Assembly: GCF_000013345.1 (NCBI RefSeq)
Contig: NC_007777.1
Span: 1,364,001 to 1,428,000, forward strand
Direction: 5' to 3'
Origin: Frankia casuarinae
Lineage (GTDB): Bacteria; Actinomycetota; Actinomycetes; Frankiales; Frankiaceae
DNA: 64,000 nt
Shown here piece after piece: positions 1 to 8,818 of this stretch. The notes beneath the pieces are model-generated. The model made no database searches and was not told the DNA's origin. It was given only the letters and a program-made list of their open reading frames with translations. Made by a program: the position numbers and the translations under genes. The number at the start of each line of letters is the position of its first letter. The stretch's first letter is position 1.

Positions 1-212
1 ACCGAGCACAGGGCGTCGTTGTCGACGCTGACGAAGCAGGACAGTGGCGCGGGCGGTTCCGTCTCGTGAGCGAAGGCGTTGTACCCGGCGGGCCGGATTG
101 GCCCGATTCCCTCAGCCGCCGTCCGTACGCTCAGCCGGACGTTGCTGACCAGGGGATATCCGAAGATGAACGCCTCGGCCGCCAGCCCGAGCCGATGGTC
201 ACTCGCGAGCAT
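1..212 (-). CDS. DUF1254 domain protein, N-terminal part (cut by window edge)
   Basis: The reading frame runs leftward from ATG at 212 off the window edge, giving 70 residues. The start is fixed by a strong ribosome site (GGGGAGGAC) just upstream and by an in-frame stop at 243-245. The residues AAEAFIFGYPLVSNVRL followed by NAFAHE and VDNDALCS match the start of DUF1254 proteins, whose usual pattern is EA-YGYPL, then N-F-H, then NDTLYS. DUF1254/DUF1214 proteins have no settled biochemical role. The gene is transcribed divergently from ettA. Only the first domain segment is visible, so completeness cannot be judged. Confidence 0.7.
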   Translation of the reverse strand, partial: MLASDHRLGLAAEAFIFGYPLVSNVRLSVRTAAEGIGPIRPAGYNAFAHETEPPAPLSCFVSVDNDALCS

Positions 213-240
213 GCCGTCCTCCCCGTGCTCGTCATCTCCG

Positions 241-320
241 TTTCAGTGGTCGCCTCCACGCCCCCACGTTTCAGTGGTCGCCCCCCACGCAGTGGTCGCC
301 CCCCACAGTGGCCGCCTCCA
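241..320. repeat. short imperfect direct repeats between the DUF1254 gene and ettA
   Basis: TTTCAGTGGTCGCC occurs at 241 and 269, and CAGTGGTCGCC again near 290, with a degenerate fourth copy (CAGTGGCCGCC) near 306. The copies lie in the divergent promoter region. They could be operator half-sites or simple slippage repeats; nothing in the sequence decides between these. Confidence 0.5.
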
Positions 321-470
321 CAGTCCGTGCCCTTCTTTGTGGTGTGGTACCCACCGGATGCCGTCCGGGGGCCGGACGGCATCCGATGATCCGCCGGTCC
401 CCGACGTCGGCCGACGGGCCACCGATCACCGCTGTGAGGAACGCGGGCGCGATGCCCTAGGGTTGATGGC

Positions 471-2153
471 ATGGCGCAGTACGTCTTCCAGATGCGCAAA
501 GCGCGCAAGGCCCATGGCGACAAGGTCATCCTCGATGATGTGACCCTGTCGTTCCTCCCCGGAGCCAAGATCGGGGTAGTCGGCCCGAACGGCGCGGGGA
601 AGTCGTCCCTGCTCAAGATCATGGCCGGCCTCGATCAGCCGAGTAACGGCGAGGCGACCCTGAGCCCCGGCTACACGGTCGGCATGCTCGCCCAGGAACC
701 CCCGCTGGACGAGACCAAGGACGTCCGCGGCAACGTCGAGGACGGCGTGCGCGAGATCCGCCGGGTGCTCGCCCGCTACGAGGAGATCAACGAGAAGATG
801 TCCGCGCCCGACGCGGACTTCGACTCCCTCCTCGCCGAGCAGGCCGAGCTTATCGACAAGATCGAGGCCGCGAACGCCTGGGAGCTCGACAGCCAGCTCG
901 ACCAGGCCATGGACGCGCTGCGGCTGCCGCCCGGCGATGCCGACGTCACCCTGCTCTCCGGCGGTGAGCGCCGCCGGGTCGCGCTGTGCAAGCTCCTGCT
1001 TGAGGCTCCCGACCTACTCCTGCTCGACGAGCCGACCAACCACCTCGACGCCGAGAGCGTCGCCTGGCTGGAGCAGCACCTCGCCCGCTATGCGGGCGCC
1101 GTGCTGGCCGTCACCCACGACCGGTACTTCCTGGACAACGTCGCCGGCTGGATCCTCGAGCTCGACCGGGGCCGTGCCTTGCCCTACGAGGGCAACTACA
1201 CCACCTACCTGGAGAACAAGGCGGCCCGGCTGAAGGTCGAAGGCCAGAAGGACGCCAAGCGGCGCCGGGTGCTCGCCCAGGAACTCGAGTGGGTCCGGTC
1301 CAACCCGAAGGCCCGCCAGACCAAGAGCAAGTCGCGTCTCGCCCGCTACGAGGAGCTGGCCGCCGAGGCGGACCGGGCGCGCCCGCGCGACTTCGAGGAC
1401 ATCCAGATCCCGCCCGGCCCCCGGCTCGGCAACCAGGTCATCGAGGCCAAGGGGCTCACCAAGGGCTTCGATGACCGGCTTCTCATCGACAACCTGTCGT
1501 TCACCCTGCCGCGCGGCGGCATCATCGGCGTGATCGGCCCCAACGGCATCGGTAAGACGACCCTGTTCAAGATGTTGACCGGCCAGGAGGCGCCGGACGC
1601 CGGAGAGCTCGTCATCGGCGACACCGTCGACATCGCCTATGTCGACCAGACCCGCTCGGGCCTGGACCCGAAGAAGAACGTCTGGCAGGTCGTCTCCGAC
1701 GGCCTCGACCACATCGTCGTCGGCAAGGTCGACTTCCCGAGCCGGGCGTACGTGTCGTCATTCGGGTTCAAGGGGCCGGACCAGCAGAAGCCCGTCGGTG
1801 TGCTGTCCGGTGGGGAGCGTAACCGGCTGAACCTCGCGCTCACCCTCAAGCGTGGCGGCAACGTCCTGCTTCTCGACGAGCCCACCAACGACCTCGACGT
1901 GGAGACGCTGCGCTCCCTGGAGGACGCGCTGCTGGAGTTCGCCGGCTGCGCCGTGGTCATCTCCCACGACCGCTGGTTCCTCGACCGGGTCGCCACCCAC
2001 ATCCTGGCCTGGGAAGGAACCGACGAGGACCCGGCGCGCTGGTTCTGGTTCGAGGGGAACTTCGCCGACTACGAGACCAACAAGATCGACCGTCTCGGGC
2101 AGGAGGCGGCCCGCCCGCACCGCGTCACCCACCGCAAGCTCACCCGGGACTGA
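471..2153 (+). CDS. ettA: energy-dependent translational throttle protein EttA (ABC-F ATPase)
   Basis: A 560-residue soluble ABC-F protein of normal EttA length. Two ATPase domains are visible. The first has Walker A GPNGAGKSS near residue 39, signature LSGGERRR near 162 and LLLLDEPTNHLD near 182. The second has GPNGIGKTT near 356, LSGGERNRL near 445 and LLLDEPTNDLD near 466. Between them lies the charged P-site-tRNA interaction linker (about 240-310, rich in K/R, with the segment KARQTKSKSRLARYEEL). There are no membrane segments. EttA binds the ribosomal E site and gates the first elongation steps according to the ATP/ADP ratio. It is a single gene and converges with glbO across a perfect hairpin. 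Confidence 0.95.
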   Translation: MAQYVFQMRKARKAHGDKVILDDVTLSFLPGAKIGVVGPNGAGKSSLLKIMAGLDQPSNGEATLSPGYTVGMLAQEPPLDETKDVRGNVEDGVREIRRVLARYEEINEKMSAPDADFDSLLAEQAELIDKIEAANAWELDSQLDQAMDALRLPPGDADVTLLSGGERRRVALCKLLLEAPDLLLLDEPTNHLDAESVAWLEQHLARYAGAVLAVTHDRYFLDNVAGWILELDRGRALPYEGNYTTYLENKAARLKVEGQKDAKRRRVLAQELEWVRSNPKARQTKSKSRLARYEELAAEADRARPRDFEDIQIPPGPRLGNQVIEAKGLTKGFDDRLLIDNLSFTLPRGGIIGVIGPNGIGKTTLFKMLTGQEAPDAGELVIGDTVDIAYVDQTRSGLDPKKNVWQVVSDGLDHIVVGKVDFPSRAYVSSFGFKGPDQQKPVGVLSGGERNRLNLALTLKRGGNVLLLDEPTNDLDVETLRSLEDALLEFAGCAVVISHDRWFLDRVATHILAWEGTDEDPARWFWFEGNFADYETNKIDRLGQEAARPHRVTHRKLTRD

Positions 2154-2171
2154 GGGCGCACCCGGGCCGGC

Positions 2172-2189
2172 CGGTGCCCGCGGGCACCG
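2172..2189. terminator. perfect GC palindrome between convergent ettA and glbO
   Basis: CGGTGCCCG is directly followed by its reverse complement CGGGCACCG, 18 bp with no mismatch. It sits between the ettA stop (2153) and the glbO stop (2195). There is no T-tract, as is common in high-GC actinobacteria. It can serve as a bidirectional terminator. Confidence 0.55.
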
Positions 2190-2194
2190 AGCGG

Positions 2195-2617
2195 TCAGTC
2201 GGGTCGGTTCTGCAGCGAATTCGCCGCCATCGACAGATAGTCCCAGAGCTGCCTGTCGAGATCGGGCGGCAGGTCCAGGGAGTCGACCGCGGCCCGCATG
2301 ATCTTCAGCCAGGCGTCCCGCTGCGTCGGGCCGATCGCGAACGGGGCGTGCCGCCTCCGCAGCCGAGGATGCCCGCGCTGCTCCTGGTAGTCGGTCGGGC
2401 CACCCCAGTACTGGATGAGGAACATGCGCAGGCGCTCCTCAGCGCCGGTCAGATCCTCTTCCGGGTAGAGCGGGCGCAGTACCGGATCGTTCGCCACACC
2501 CTGGTAGAACCGGGCGACCAGCTTCCGGAACGTCGGTTCGCCGCCGGCGGCGTCGTAGAAGGAGCTGATCGGGAGAGTGCGCGGAGGAGACTGGTTCACC
2601 CGTCCATTCTGCGGCAC
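2195..2617 (-). CDS. glbO: group II truncated haemoglobin (GlbO type)
   Basis: A 140-residue globin with the 2/2 fold signature of trHb[20 protein letters not shown], then the CD region FLIQYWGGP and the haem-proximal His in RRRHAPF, with the conserved DAWL helix G after it. Known relatives bind oxygen and can act in peroxide or NO chemistry near the membrane. It points toward ettA and away from the glucosidase gene, with only 33 bp between its start and the end of the next minus-strand gene, so it may be co-transcribed with it. Confidence 0.9.
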   Translation of the reverse strand: MPQNGRVNQSPPRTLPISSFYDAAGGEPTFRKLVARFYQGVANDPVLRPLYPEEDLTGAEERLRMFLIQYWGGPTDYQEQRGHPRLRRRHAPFAIGPTQRDAWLKIMRAAVDSLDLPPDLDRQLWDYLSMAANSLQNRPD

Positions 2618-2650
2618 GACGGTGCGGTCCGATCCGGGCGACGGGTGTTC

Positions 2651-4555
2651 TCAGCCGTCGCGGGGTGCGATCCACGCCGTCGTGTCGGGGGGCAGCGTCA
2701 GGGTCGCGCCGTCGTACCCCACCGGTCCGCTGGCGAGCACCAGCCGTCCGGGCAGCGGAATCGTCGCCTCCCCCTCGGTCGTCGTCACGCATGTCATACT
2801 GGCCGACCCCACCGAGGTGGGCGGGGTCGGGGGCACCGACGAGCCTGCCGGCGCGGGGCGGTCGAAGGCCAGGCATCCGGCCGGGGAGTCGTTCCGCCAG
2901 CGCAGGTCGTCGCCACGCAGGTGGGGGAGGGCGCGGCGCAGGGCGAGCGCGCTGCGCACAAGCAGCCAGGTCGACATCGGGTCGGCCGCCTGCGCGAGGA
3001 CCGCGAGGTCCGCCCAGTCGGCGGGTTGCGGCAACCACGGGTCGGCGCCGGCCGAGGTGAATCCGTAGGGGGGCGCGTCCCCCGACCACGGCAGGGGGAT
3101 CCGGGCGCCGTCCCGGCCCGGCGACGTCCCCCCGGACCGCGTCCAGATCGGGTCGCGACGGGCGGCAGGCGGCACCTCGGCCTGCGGCAGCGCCAGCTCG
3201 TCGCCCTGGTACAGCACCGCGGTGCCGGGCAGCGCGAGCAGCGTGAGCAGAGCGGCGCGCGCGCGGCGGGTCCCCGTGGGACCGCCGCCGTAACGGGTCG
3301 CCGGCCGCACCACGTCGTGGTTGGCGAGCACCCAGGTGCCCGGCGCGCCGACCGCCGTCAGCGCGGCGCGTTCGGCGTCGATGGCGGCCCGCCAGGCCGC
3401 CGCCGACCAGGGGATGCTCAGCAGGGAGAACGAGAACGTCAGGTGCAGCTCGTCCGGTCGCACGTAGCGGGCGAGCCGGGCCGGGTCGCGCACCCAGGTC
3501 TCCCCGATCAGGACCCTGGGACGCCCGTCGCGGGCGGTGTACTCGTCGGTGATCGCGCGCCACTCGCGGTAGATCTCGTGCACCCCGTCCTGGTCCCAGA
3601 CCCGGGGCTCGTGCTCCTCGCGGAACCCGCTGTCCGGAGCCAACCGGGCGCCGGGCGGGTTGTCCCGTAGCTCGGTGTCCTTCACCAGCCCGTGGGTCAC
3701 GTCGATCCGGAACCCGTCGACCCCTCGATCGAGCCAGAACCGCAGCGTCGCGGCATGGTCCGCGCGGACGGCGGGATGATCCCAGTTCCAGTCGGGCTGC
3801 TCGGCGTCGAACAGGTGCAGGTACCACTGGCCGTCCGCCACCCGCGTCCAGGCCGATCCACCGAACACCGATTCCCAGTTGTTCGGAGGCTGCTCGCCGC
3901 CGGGGCCTCGGCCGTCGCGGAAGATGTAGAGCCCCCGCTCGGGACTGCCCGGCGCGGACGCGAGCGCCGCCTGGAACGCCGGATGCGCCGAGCTCGAGTG
4001 GTTCGGCACGAGATCGATCAGCACGGCGAGCCCGGTCTCGGCGGCGTCGGCGAGCACGGCGTCGAGGTCCGCGAGGTCACCGAAGAGCGGATCCACGCCG
4101 CGATGGTCGGCGACGTCGTACCCGTGATCGGCCATGGGGGACGAGTAGAAGGGCGTGATCCAGATCGCGTCGACGCCGAGTTCCGCCAGCACGGGCAGAT
4201 GCCGCCGTAGCCCCTCCAGATCGCCGATCCCGTCGCCATCGGAATCGGCGAAACTGCGAAGGTACACCTCGTACAGGACGGCCCGGCGCCACCACGTCCC
4301 GTCCTGGCCGGGCGACCGCCCCCGGCCGTCGGCGCCATTCGGGCGATCCAGTTCCCCGGCGTCGCCGGCTCCCGCGCTGTTGTCCTTGCTGGCCTCGGCG
4401 CCCTCGTTCCCCTCGGTGTTCTCATTGCCCTCGCCCGCGTCGCTTCGGTGGCCGCGCTGGACACTAGATCGAGGGCAGAAATAAGATATTTTATCTCTCT
4501 TGGTAGATGAGGGTGCCTTTGTGGAGTGGCCCTCAACAGAATGATGTGTCCTCAT
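2651..4555 (-). CDS. GH13 alpha-glucosidase / oligo-1,6-glucosidase-like enzyme
   Basis: 634 residues. The GH13 TIM-barrel regions are present: YEVYLRSFADSDGDGIGD, DLVPNHSS (about 183), GFRIDVTHG with the nucleophile Asp near 280, IGETWV with the acid/base Glu near 350, and LANHDVVR with the third Asp near 412. It should hydrolyse or transfer alpha-glucosyl units of malto- or isomalto-oligosaccharides or trehalose-like sugars; exact specificity cannot be read. The ATG at 4555 is backed by AGAAGGAG four bases upstream and no other ATG/GTG/TTG precedes the barrel, so an odd hydrophilic 80-residue leader must be accepted. That leader contains an AT-rich patch of rare codons. Confidence 0.88.
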   Translation of the reverse strand: MRTHHSVEGHSTKAPSSTKRDKISYFCPRSSVQRGHRSDAGEGNENTEGNEGAEASKDNSAGAGDAGELDRPNGADGRGRSPGQDGTWWRRAVLYEVYLRSFADSDGDGIGDLEGLRRHLPVLAELGVDAIWITPFYSSPMADHGYDVADHRGVDPLFGDLADLDAVLADAAETGLAVLIDLVPNHSSSAHPAFQAALASAPGSPERGLYIFRDGRGPGGEQPPNNWESVFGGSAWTRVADGQWYLHLFDAEQPDWNWDHPAVRADHAATLRFWLDRGVDGFRIDVTHGLVKDTELRDNPPGARLAPDSGFREEHEPRVWDQDGVHEIYREWRAITDEYTARDGRPRVLIGETWVRDPARLARYVRPDELHLTFSFSLLSIPWSAAAWRAAIDAERAALTAVGAPGTWVLANHDVVRPATRYGGGPTGTRRARAALLTLLALPGTAVLYQGDELALPQAEVPPAARRDPIWTRSGGTSPGRDGARIPLPWSGDAPPYGFTSAGADPWLPQPADWADLAVLAQAADPMSTWLLVRSALALRRALPHLRGDDLRWRNDSPAGCLAFDRPAPAGSSVPPTPPTSVGSASMTCVTTTEGEATIPLPGRLVLASGPVGYDGATLTLPPDTTAWIAPRDG

Positions 4556-4577
4556 CTGGCTCCTTCTGGCTTTTCTG

Positions 4578-4590
4578 GTCCTTTTAGGAC
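4578..4590. promoter_or_regulatory. short palindrome upstream of the GH13 gene
   Basis: GTCCT-TTT-AGGAC is a perfect inverted repeat 23 bp upstream of the GH13 start codon, in the divergent region shared with the phosphatase gene. Its position suits an operator for a sugar-responsive repressor or a leader hairpin. This is position-based inference only. Confidence 0.35.
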
Positions 4591-4796
4591 AGATGCTCCC
4601 TGTTGTGCGCCTATCCAGGGACCGCTCCGCCGCGTCGGGACGGCGCGGCGGAGCGCGTGTTCCTCGGTCGGGCGATGCCTGTCCAGCATCAAACTCGGTC
4701 GGTGGGGGCGAAGGTAGGGCGATGGGGTGCTGGTTGCGGCTCGGGTCGACGTTCCCCCGATGCGTGATATCCGATATCCGAACTAGACTTCCGCAG

Positions 4797-7094
4797 ATGG
4801 ACCGGGTGACTGGCTGTTACGGAGCGGTACCGGGAATCGGATTCGGTCGGGGATGTGATGGTGTGCCCGTGACGTCGGAACCATCCACCGGGAGTTCGCC
4901 CCAAGCGCCCGGTATATCAGGGTTCGTCAGTGAGTCGCGGAGGTCCGATCAGGTGCGGCGGTCGGCGTCCGCAGGTCTGCGGGCCGCGCGGGAGGCCGTC
5001 CGCGCGCTGTGTCACGGTGCTCGGGGGGACCATGACGACGGATCGGGCGGCTCCGATCCGTCCTTCCTGGCCGATGCCGGTCTCGTCCTCGGCACCTCCC
5101 TCGACCCCGATCGGGTCGTCGATCTGATCGCCGGACTCGCCGTGCCCCGCCTCGGCACGGGCGCCCTGGTGTGGCTGCGCGAGGGTGACCAGGTCAGGCT
5201 CGGTGCCTCGGTCTTCCACGACCCGAAAGTCGGCAAGATTATGCGGGCGATTGTCGCCACGCGGCCGCCCCAGCTCGCGGACGAATTCCCGCCGGGCGTC
5301 GTCATGCGTGAGGGCCAGACGTACTGTCTGCCGGACTTCGACGAGCTGCGCCCGGTGCCGCTGTTCCCGTACGAGCTCGCCTACCAGCAGTTCCGCCGGA
5401 TCCAGAGCGGTCCAACCGTCACCGTCCCGTTGCCGGCGCACGGCCGGATCCTCGGCGCGATCACCGTCGGGCGCAGCACCGGCTTCTACTCCGGAGCGGA
5501 GGTGAACCTGCTGGAGGACTTCGCCCGGCGGGGGGCCGTCGCGCTGGAGAACGCACAACGCTTCCGCGAGGCACAGGAGTCCGCGCTGACCCTGCAACGG
5601 TCGCTCCTGCCGGCGCATCCCCCCGCACTCGACGGGGTCGAGATCGCGATGGAGTACCGGCCGGGGACGGCAGGCACGGAGGTGGGAGGCGATCTCTACG
5701 ATGTCATACCGCTCGCCGGGGGACGGGTCGGGGTGGCCATCGGTGACGTGATGGGCCGCGGCCTGCATGCCGCGGCGGTGATGGGCCAGCTGCGGGCGGC
5801 GCTGCGCGCCTACGCCCTGGAGGATTGGAGCCCCGTCGAGGTGCTGACCCGGCTCGACCGGGTCGTCGGCCTGCTGCCCGGTCTCCAGCTCGCGACCTGT
5901 ATGTACGCCGTCTATGACCGGAACACCGGCCGGGCGACGATCGCGAGTGCCGGCCATCTCGCGCCGTTGGTGATCCTTCCCGACGAGGACCCCGACTATC
6001 TGGTGCTCGACCCCGGGCTCCCGCTGGGAGTCTGCGAGGGGGCGATGTTCAGCGAGACGACCGTCGCGCTTCCACCCGGATCGGCGTTGGTGATGTTCAC
6101 CGACGGCCTGGTGGAGTCGCGACGCCGACCGCTCGTGGACGGCCTGGACAATCTTCGACGCGGTCTTACCACACAGCGGGCCCGGGCTGCCGCGGTAGGC
6201 CTCGAGGCGGTCGAAGTCGCAGCGGGTGCCGACGTGGCGGCCGGAGGCGAGGGCGAGGGCATGAGCGCGGAACGGACCGAGAAGGCGGAACGGACCGAGA
6301 AGGCGGAACGGACCGGGAAGGCGGGGACGGATCGGCGGGCCCCCGGCCCGTCGCTCGGCCCACCCCCCGGGGTGCCGGAACGCCGCTCCTGGGCGGACCG
6401 GCGGCGCCGGGCGCGCAGGGTGAACTTCGCGGCGCGTAGCTGGTTCGGTCCGGACACCGTCAACGGCCCCGGCGAGGGCCCCGTCGAGGAGACCGCCCGC
6501 ACGCTGCTCGAACGGTGCCTGATCGCCGCCGATCTCCCGGCCCGGACCGACGACGACACCGCCATGGTGGTGCTCACCACGCAGGCCGTGAACCCGCCAT
6601 TGCTCGAACTCGCGTTGCCCGCGGTGGCCGCGTCGGCAGGCGAGGCCCGGACAGCGATGCGTTCGGTCCTCGCCGAATGCGGGATCACCTCCGTCGAGGA
6701 CGCGACGCTGCTGGTCAGCGAGGTGGTGACGAACGCGGTGCTGCACGCCCGCAGTGATCTGGTACTGCGGGCGTCGATGGAACCCGGTCGGCTGCGGATC
6801 AGTGTCGAGGACCGGGAAGGCGCGCGTCTGCCCCGGCCCGGCGCGGCCGCGGAGAACAAACCCGAGCCCGAGTCGGGGTGGGGCCTGCTGCTGGTCGAGG
6901 CGCTGGCGCTGGCCTGGGGCGTGGAGATGACCCCCGGGGGCAAGCGTGTCTGGTTCGACATCGAGATACCCGACCAGGAGCCGGGTGCTGCCGGCCCGAC
7001 GAGACCGATCGTTGGACCCGATCCGTCTCCCTCGGCGGGCCCGTCCCGGAAGCCTCCTCTCGACCCGCCGATCCAGGGCCGGTGCTGGGGATAG
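4797..7094 (+). CDS. GAF - SpoIIE (PP2C) phosphatase - HATPase regulatory protein
   Basis: A multi-domain anti-anti-sigma-type regulator, 765 residues from ATG 4797. The open frame extends to 4593, but that stretch overlaps the divergent promoter region. A GAF sensor domain covers about 90-250. The PP2C/SpoIIE phosphatase follows (EVGGDLYDVIPL near 294, GDVMGRGLHAA, FTDGLVESR). After a disordered linker (about 465-560) containing tandem KAERTE repeats comes an HATPase_c domain (about 615-725) of the RsbW/SpoIIAB type, with LLVSEVVTNAVLHA and GWGLLLVEALA. Known relatives dephosphorylate anti-sigma antagonists, and the kinase domain can phosphorylate or bind partners. No membrane segment is seen, so it is cytosolic. 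Confidence 0.87.
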   Translation: MDRVTGCYGAVPGIGFGRGCDGVPVTSEPSTGSSPQAPGISGFVSESRRSDQVRRSASAGLRAAREAVRALCHGARGDHDDGSGGSDPSFLADAGLVLGTSLDPDRVVDLIAGLAVPRLGTGALVWLREGDQVRLGASVFHDPKVGKIMRAIVATRPPQLADEFPPGVVMREGQTYCLPDFDELRPVPLFPYELAYQQFRRIQSGPTVTVPLPAHGRILGAITVGRSTGFYSGAEVNLLEDFARRGAVALENAQRFREAQESALTLQRSLLPAHPPALDGVEIAMEYRPGTAGTEVGGDLYDVIPLAGGRVGVAIGDVMGRGLHAAAVMGQLRAALRAYALEDWSPVEVLTRLDRVVGLLPGLQLATCMYAVYDRNTGRATIASAGHLAPLVILPDEDPDYLVLDPGLPLGVCEGAMFSETTVALPPGSALVMFTDGLVESRRRPLVDGLDNLRRGLTTQRARAAAVGLEAVEVAAGADVAAGGEGEGMSAERTEKAERTEKAERTGKAGTDRRAPGPSLGPPPGVPERRSWADRRRRARRVNFAARSWFGPDTVNGPGEGPVEETARTLLERCLIAADLPARTDDDTAMVVLTTQAVNPPLLELALPAVAASAGEARTAMRSVLAECGITSVEDATLLVSEVVTNAVLHARSDLVLRASMEPGRLRISVEDREGARLPRPGAAAENKPEPESGWGLLLVEALALAWGVEMTPGGKRVWFDIEIPDQEPGAAGPTRPIVGPDPSPSAGPSRKPPLDPPIQGRCWG

Positions 7095-7100
7095 CATCCG

Positions 7101-7148
7101 GGGCCGGGCCACCTGACGGGCCGGGCCACCTGACGAGCCGGGCCAAGG
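7101..7148. repeat. 17-bp tandem repeat between convergent genes
   Basis: GGGCCGGGCCACCTGAC occurs twice head-to-tail (7101 and 7118), followed by a partial third copy (GAGCCGGGCCAAGG). It fills the gap between the phosphatase stop and the SDR stop and may be slippage-derived. Confidence 0.6.
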
Positions 7149-7156
7149 CCGCGTGA

Positions 7157-8689
7157 TCAGGCGGTGGCGACGGCGCGGGCGGCCCATTCGTCCTCGGCCT
7201 TGCGCACGATGTTGCGCAGCATTCCACCGAAGACGGCCGCGTGGAACGGGCTGACCGACCACCAGTAGAGCTGCCCGGGAAGTCCGCGGGGCAGGAAACT
7301 CGCGCGCTGCGAGTAGGTCGTGGTGCCCTCGGAGTCCACCATCGAGCGTAGTTCCAGCCATGCCTCGCCAGGCAGCTTCATCTCGGCACGCAGCCGGAGC
7401 AGGTGGCCCGGTTCGATCTCCTCGACCCGCCAGAAGTCCAGCGCCTCCCCGACGTGCACCCGCTGCGGATCACGCCGACCCCGGCGCAGACCGACGCCAC
7501 CGAGGGCGGTGTCCAGCCAGCCGCGGGCGGACCAGGCCAGGGGCCACGAGTACCAGCCGTTGTCGCCCCCGATGCCCTCGATGACGTGCCACAGACAGGC
7601 CGGCGGCGCCGCCACGGCCATGCTGCGCTCGTCGACGTAGAGGGATCCCCCGGCCCACTGCGGGTCGGTCGGCAGGGGCTCGTTCGGGGGGTGCGTGGCA
7701 CCGGCGCCGTCCCCGTCGTCCGATGCGCCTCCCGAACCCGGCCACACCGCCGTCGACCATCGGGTCTTCACCGAACGCGCCCGCACCCGGGCCAGCGCGA
7801 GGGCCACCGCGGCGTCGAAGGGCAGCAGTCCCTCGGCAGGATCGGGGATCCAGCGGGCGACCTGGTGGTCGTGGACCACCACCTCGTTGCGCAAGGAACG
7901 GATGAGCGGCCTCGCGATGCCGCCCGGCACCGGGGTGACGAGCCCGACCCACAGCGAGGACAGTTCGGGGGACAGGATCGGAACCGGGACGATGATCCGG
8001 CGCCGCAGCCCCTCGATGGCGGCGAAGCGCTGCATCATCTCCGCATAGGTCAGGATGTCCGGGCCGCCCACGTCGAAGGTGCCCTCGACGTCGTCGGGGA
8101 CGTCCAGAGCGCCGATCAGATAGTGCAGCACGTCCCGGACGGCGATTGGCTGGATCCTGGTCCGCACCCAGCGCGGCGTCAGCATCACCGGCAGGCGCTC
8201 CGTCAGGTAGCGCAGCATCTCGAACGAGGCGCTGCCGCTGCCGATGACGACCGCCGCACGCAGCACGATCGTCGGAACCCCCGAGCCGAGCAGGATCCTC
8301 CCGACCTCCTGGCGGGAGCTCAGATGGGCGGACGTGCCACCCGTCGTCGCCGGGCCCAGCCCGCCGAGGTAGACGATCCTGCGGACATCGGCCGCCCGGG
8401 CCGCGGCGGCGAAGGCGTTCGCCGCCCGCCGGTCGACCGCGGAGAAGTCACCACCACTGTCGATCGAGTGGATGAGGTAGTAGGCGACCTCGATCCCGTC
8501 GAGTGCGGACCGCAACGACTCCGGATCCCGGGCGTCGGCGCGGACGACCTCCGCCCGGACGGCCCACGGGATGTCCCGCAGCCGGACGGGATCCCGGGTC
8601 ATGACCCGGACGTGGTGGCCACGGTCGAGCAGGCGGGGAGCCAGCCGGCCGCCGATGTACCCGGTCGCCCCGGTGACGAGGATGCGCAC
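7157..8689 (-). CDS. NAD(P)-binding SDR-type protein with C-terminal DUF2867-like domain
   Basis: 510 residues. The N-terminal half is an atypical/extended SDR: Rossmann motif GATGYIGG at residues 6-13, then YYLIHSIDSGGDF and an NmrA-like region, without a clean YxxxK catalytic pair. From about 355 onward the sequence (LWHVIEGIGGDNGWYSW, DFWRVEEIEPGHLLRL, YWWSVSPFHAAVFGGML) matches DUF2867, a START/SRPBCC-like ligand-binding fold. This two-domain layout is widespread in actinobacteria, but its substrate is unknown. ATG 8689 begins directly at the Rossmann strand, so the start is likely right. Confidence 0.85.
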   Translation of the reverse strand: MRILVTGATGYIGGRLAPRLLDRGHHVRVMTRDPVRLRDIPWAVRAEVVRADARDPESLRSALDGIEVAYYLIHSIDSGGDFSAVDRRAANAFAAAARAADVRRIVYLGGLGPATTGGTSAHLSSRQEVGRILLGSGVPTIVLRAAVVIGSGSASFEMLRYLTERLPVMLTPRWVRTRIQPIAVRDVLHYLIGALDVPDDVEGTFDVGGPDILTYAEMMQRFAAIEGLRRRIIVPVPILSPELSSLWVGLVTPVPGGIARPLIRSLRNEVVVHDHQVARWIPDPAEGLLPFDAAVALALARVRARSVKTRWSTAVWPGSGGASDDGDGAGATHPPNEPLPTDPQWAGGSLYVDERSMAVAAPPACLWHVIEGIGGDNGWYSWPLAWSARGWLDTALGGVGLRRGRRDPQRVHVGEALDFWRVEEIEPGHLLRLRAEMKLPGEAWLELRSMVDSEGTTTYSQRASFLPRGLPGQLYWWSVSPFHAAVFGGMLRNIVRKAEDEWAARAVATA

Positions 8690-8818
8690 GCTGGTTACCT
8701 GCCCCGGTAGGCCCCGCCGTACCCTGGCACCCGGCCGATCCGCCGTCGCCGTGCCGGGGAACGCCTCGAACAGGCGGGGAACGCCCCGGGCGGGCAGGGA
8801 CGCCCCGGGCGGGCGCCG

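Noticed and set aside
2174-3670. A 498-residue plus-strand frame opposite glbO and the glucosidase
   Set aside because: Antisense shadow; low-complexity Arg/Gly/Pro content and no family similarity.
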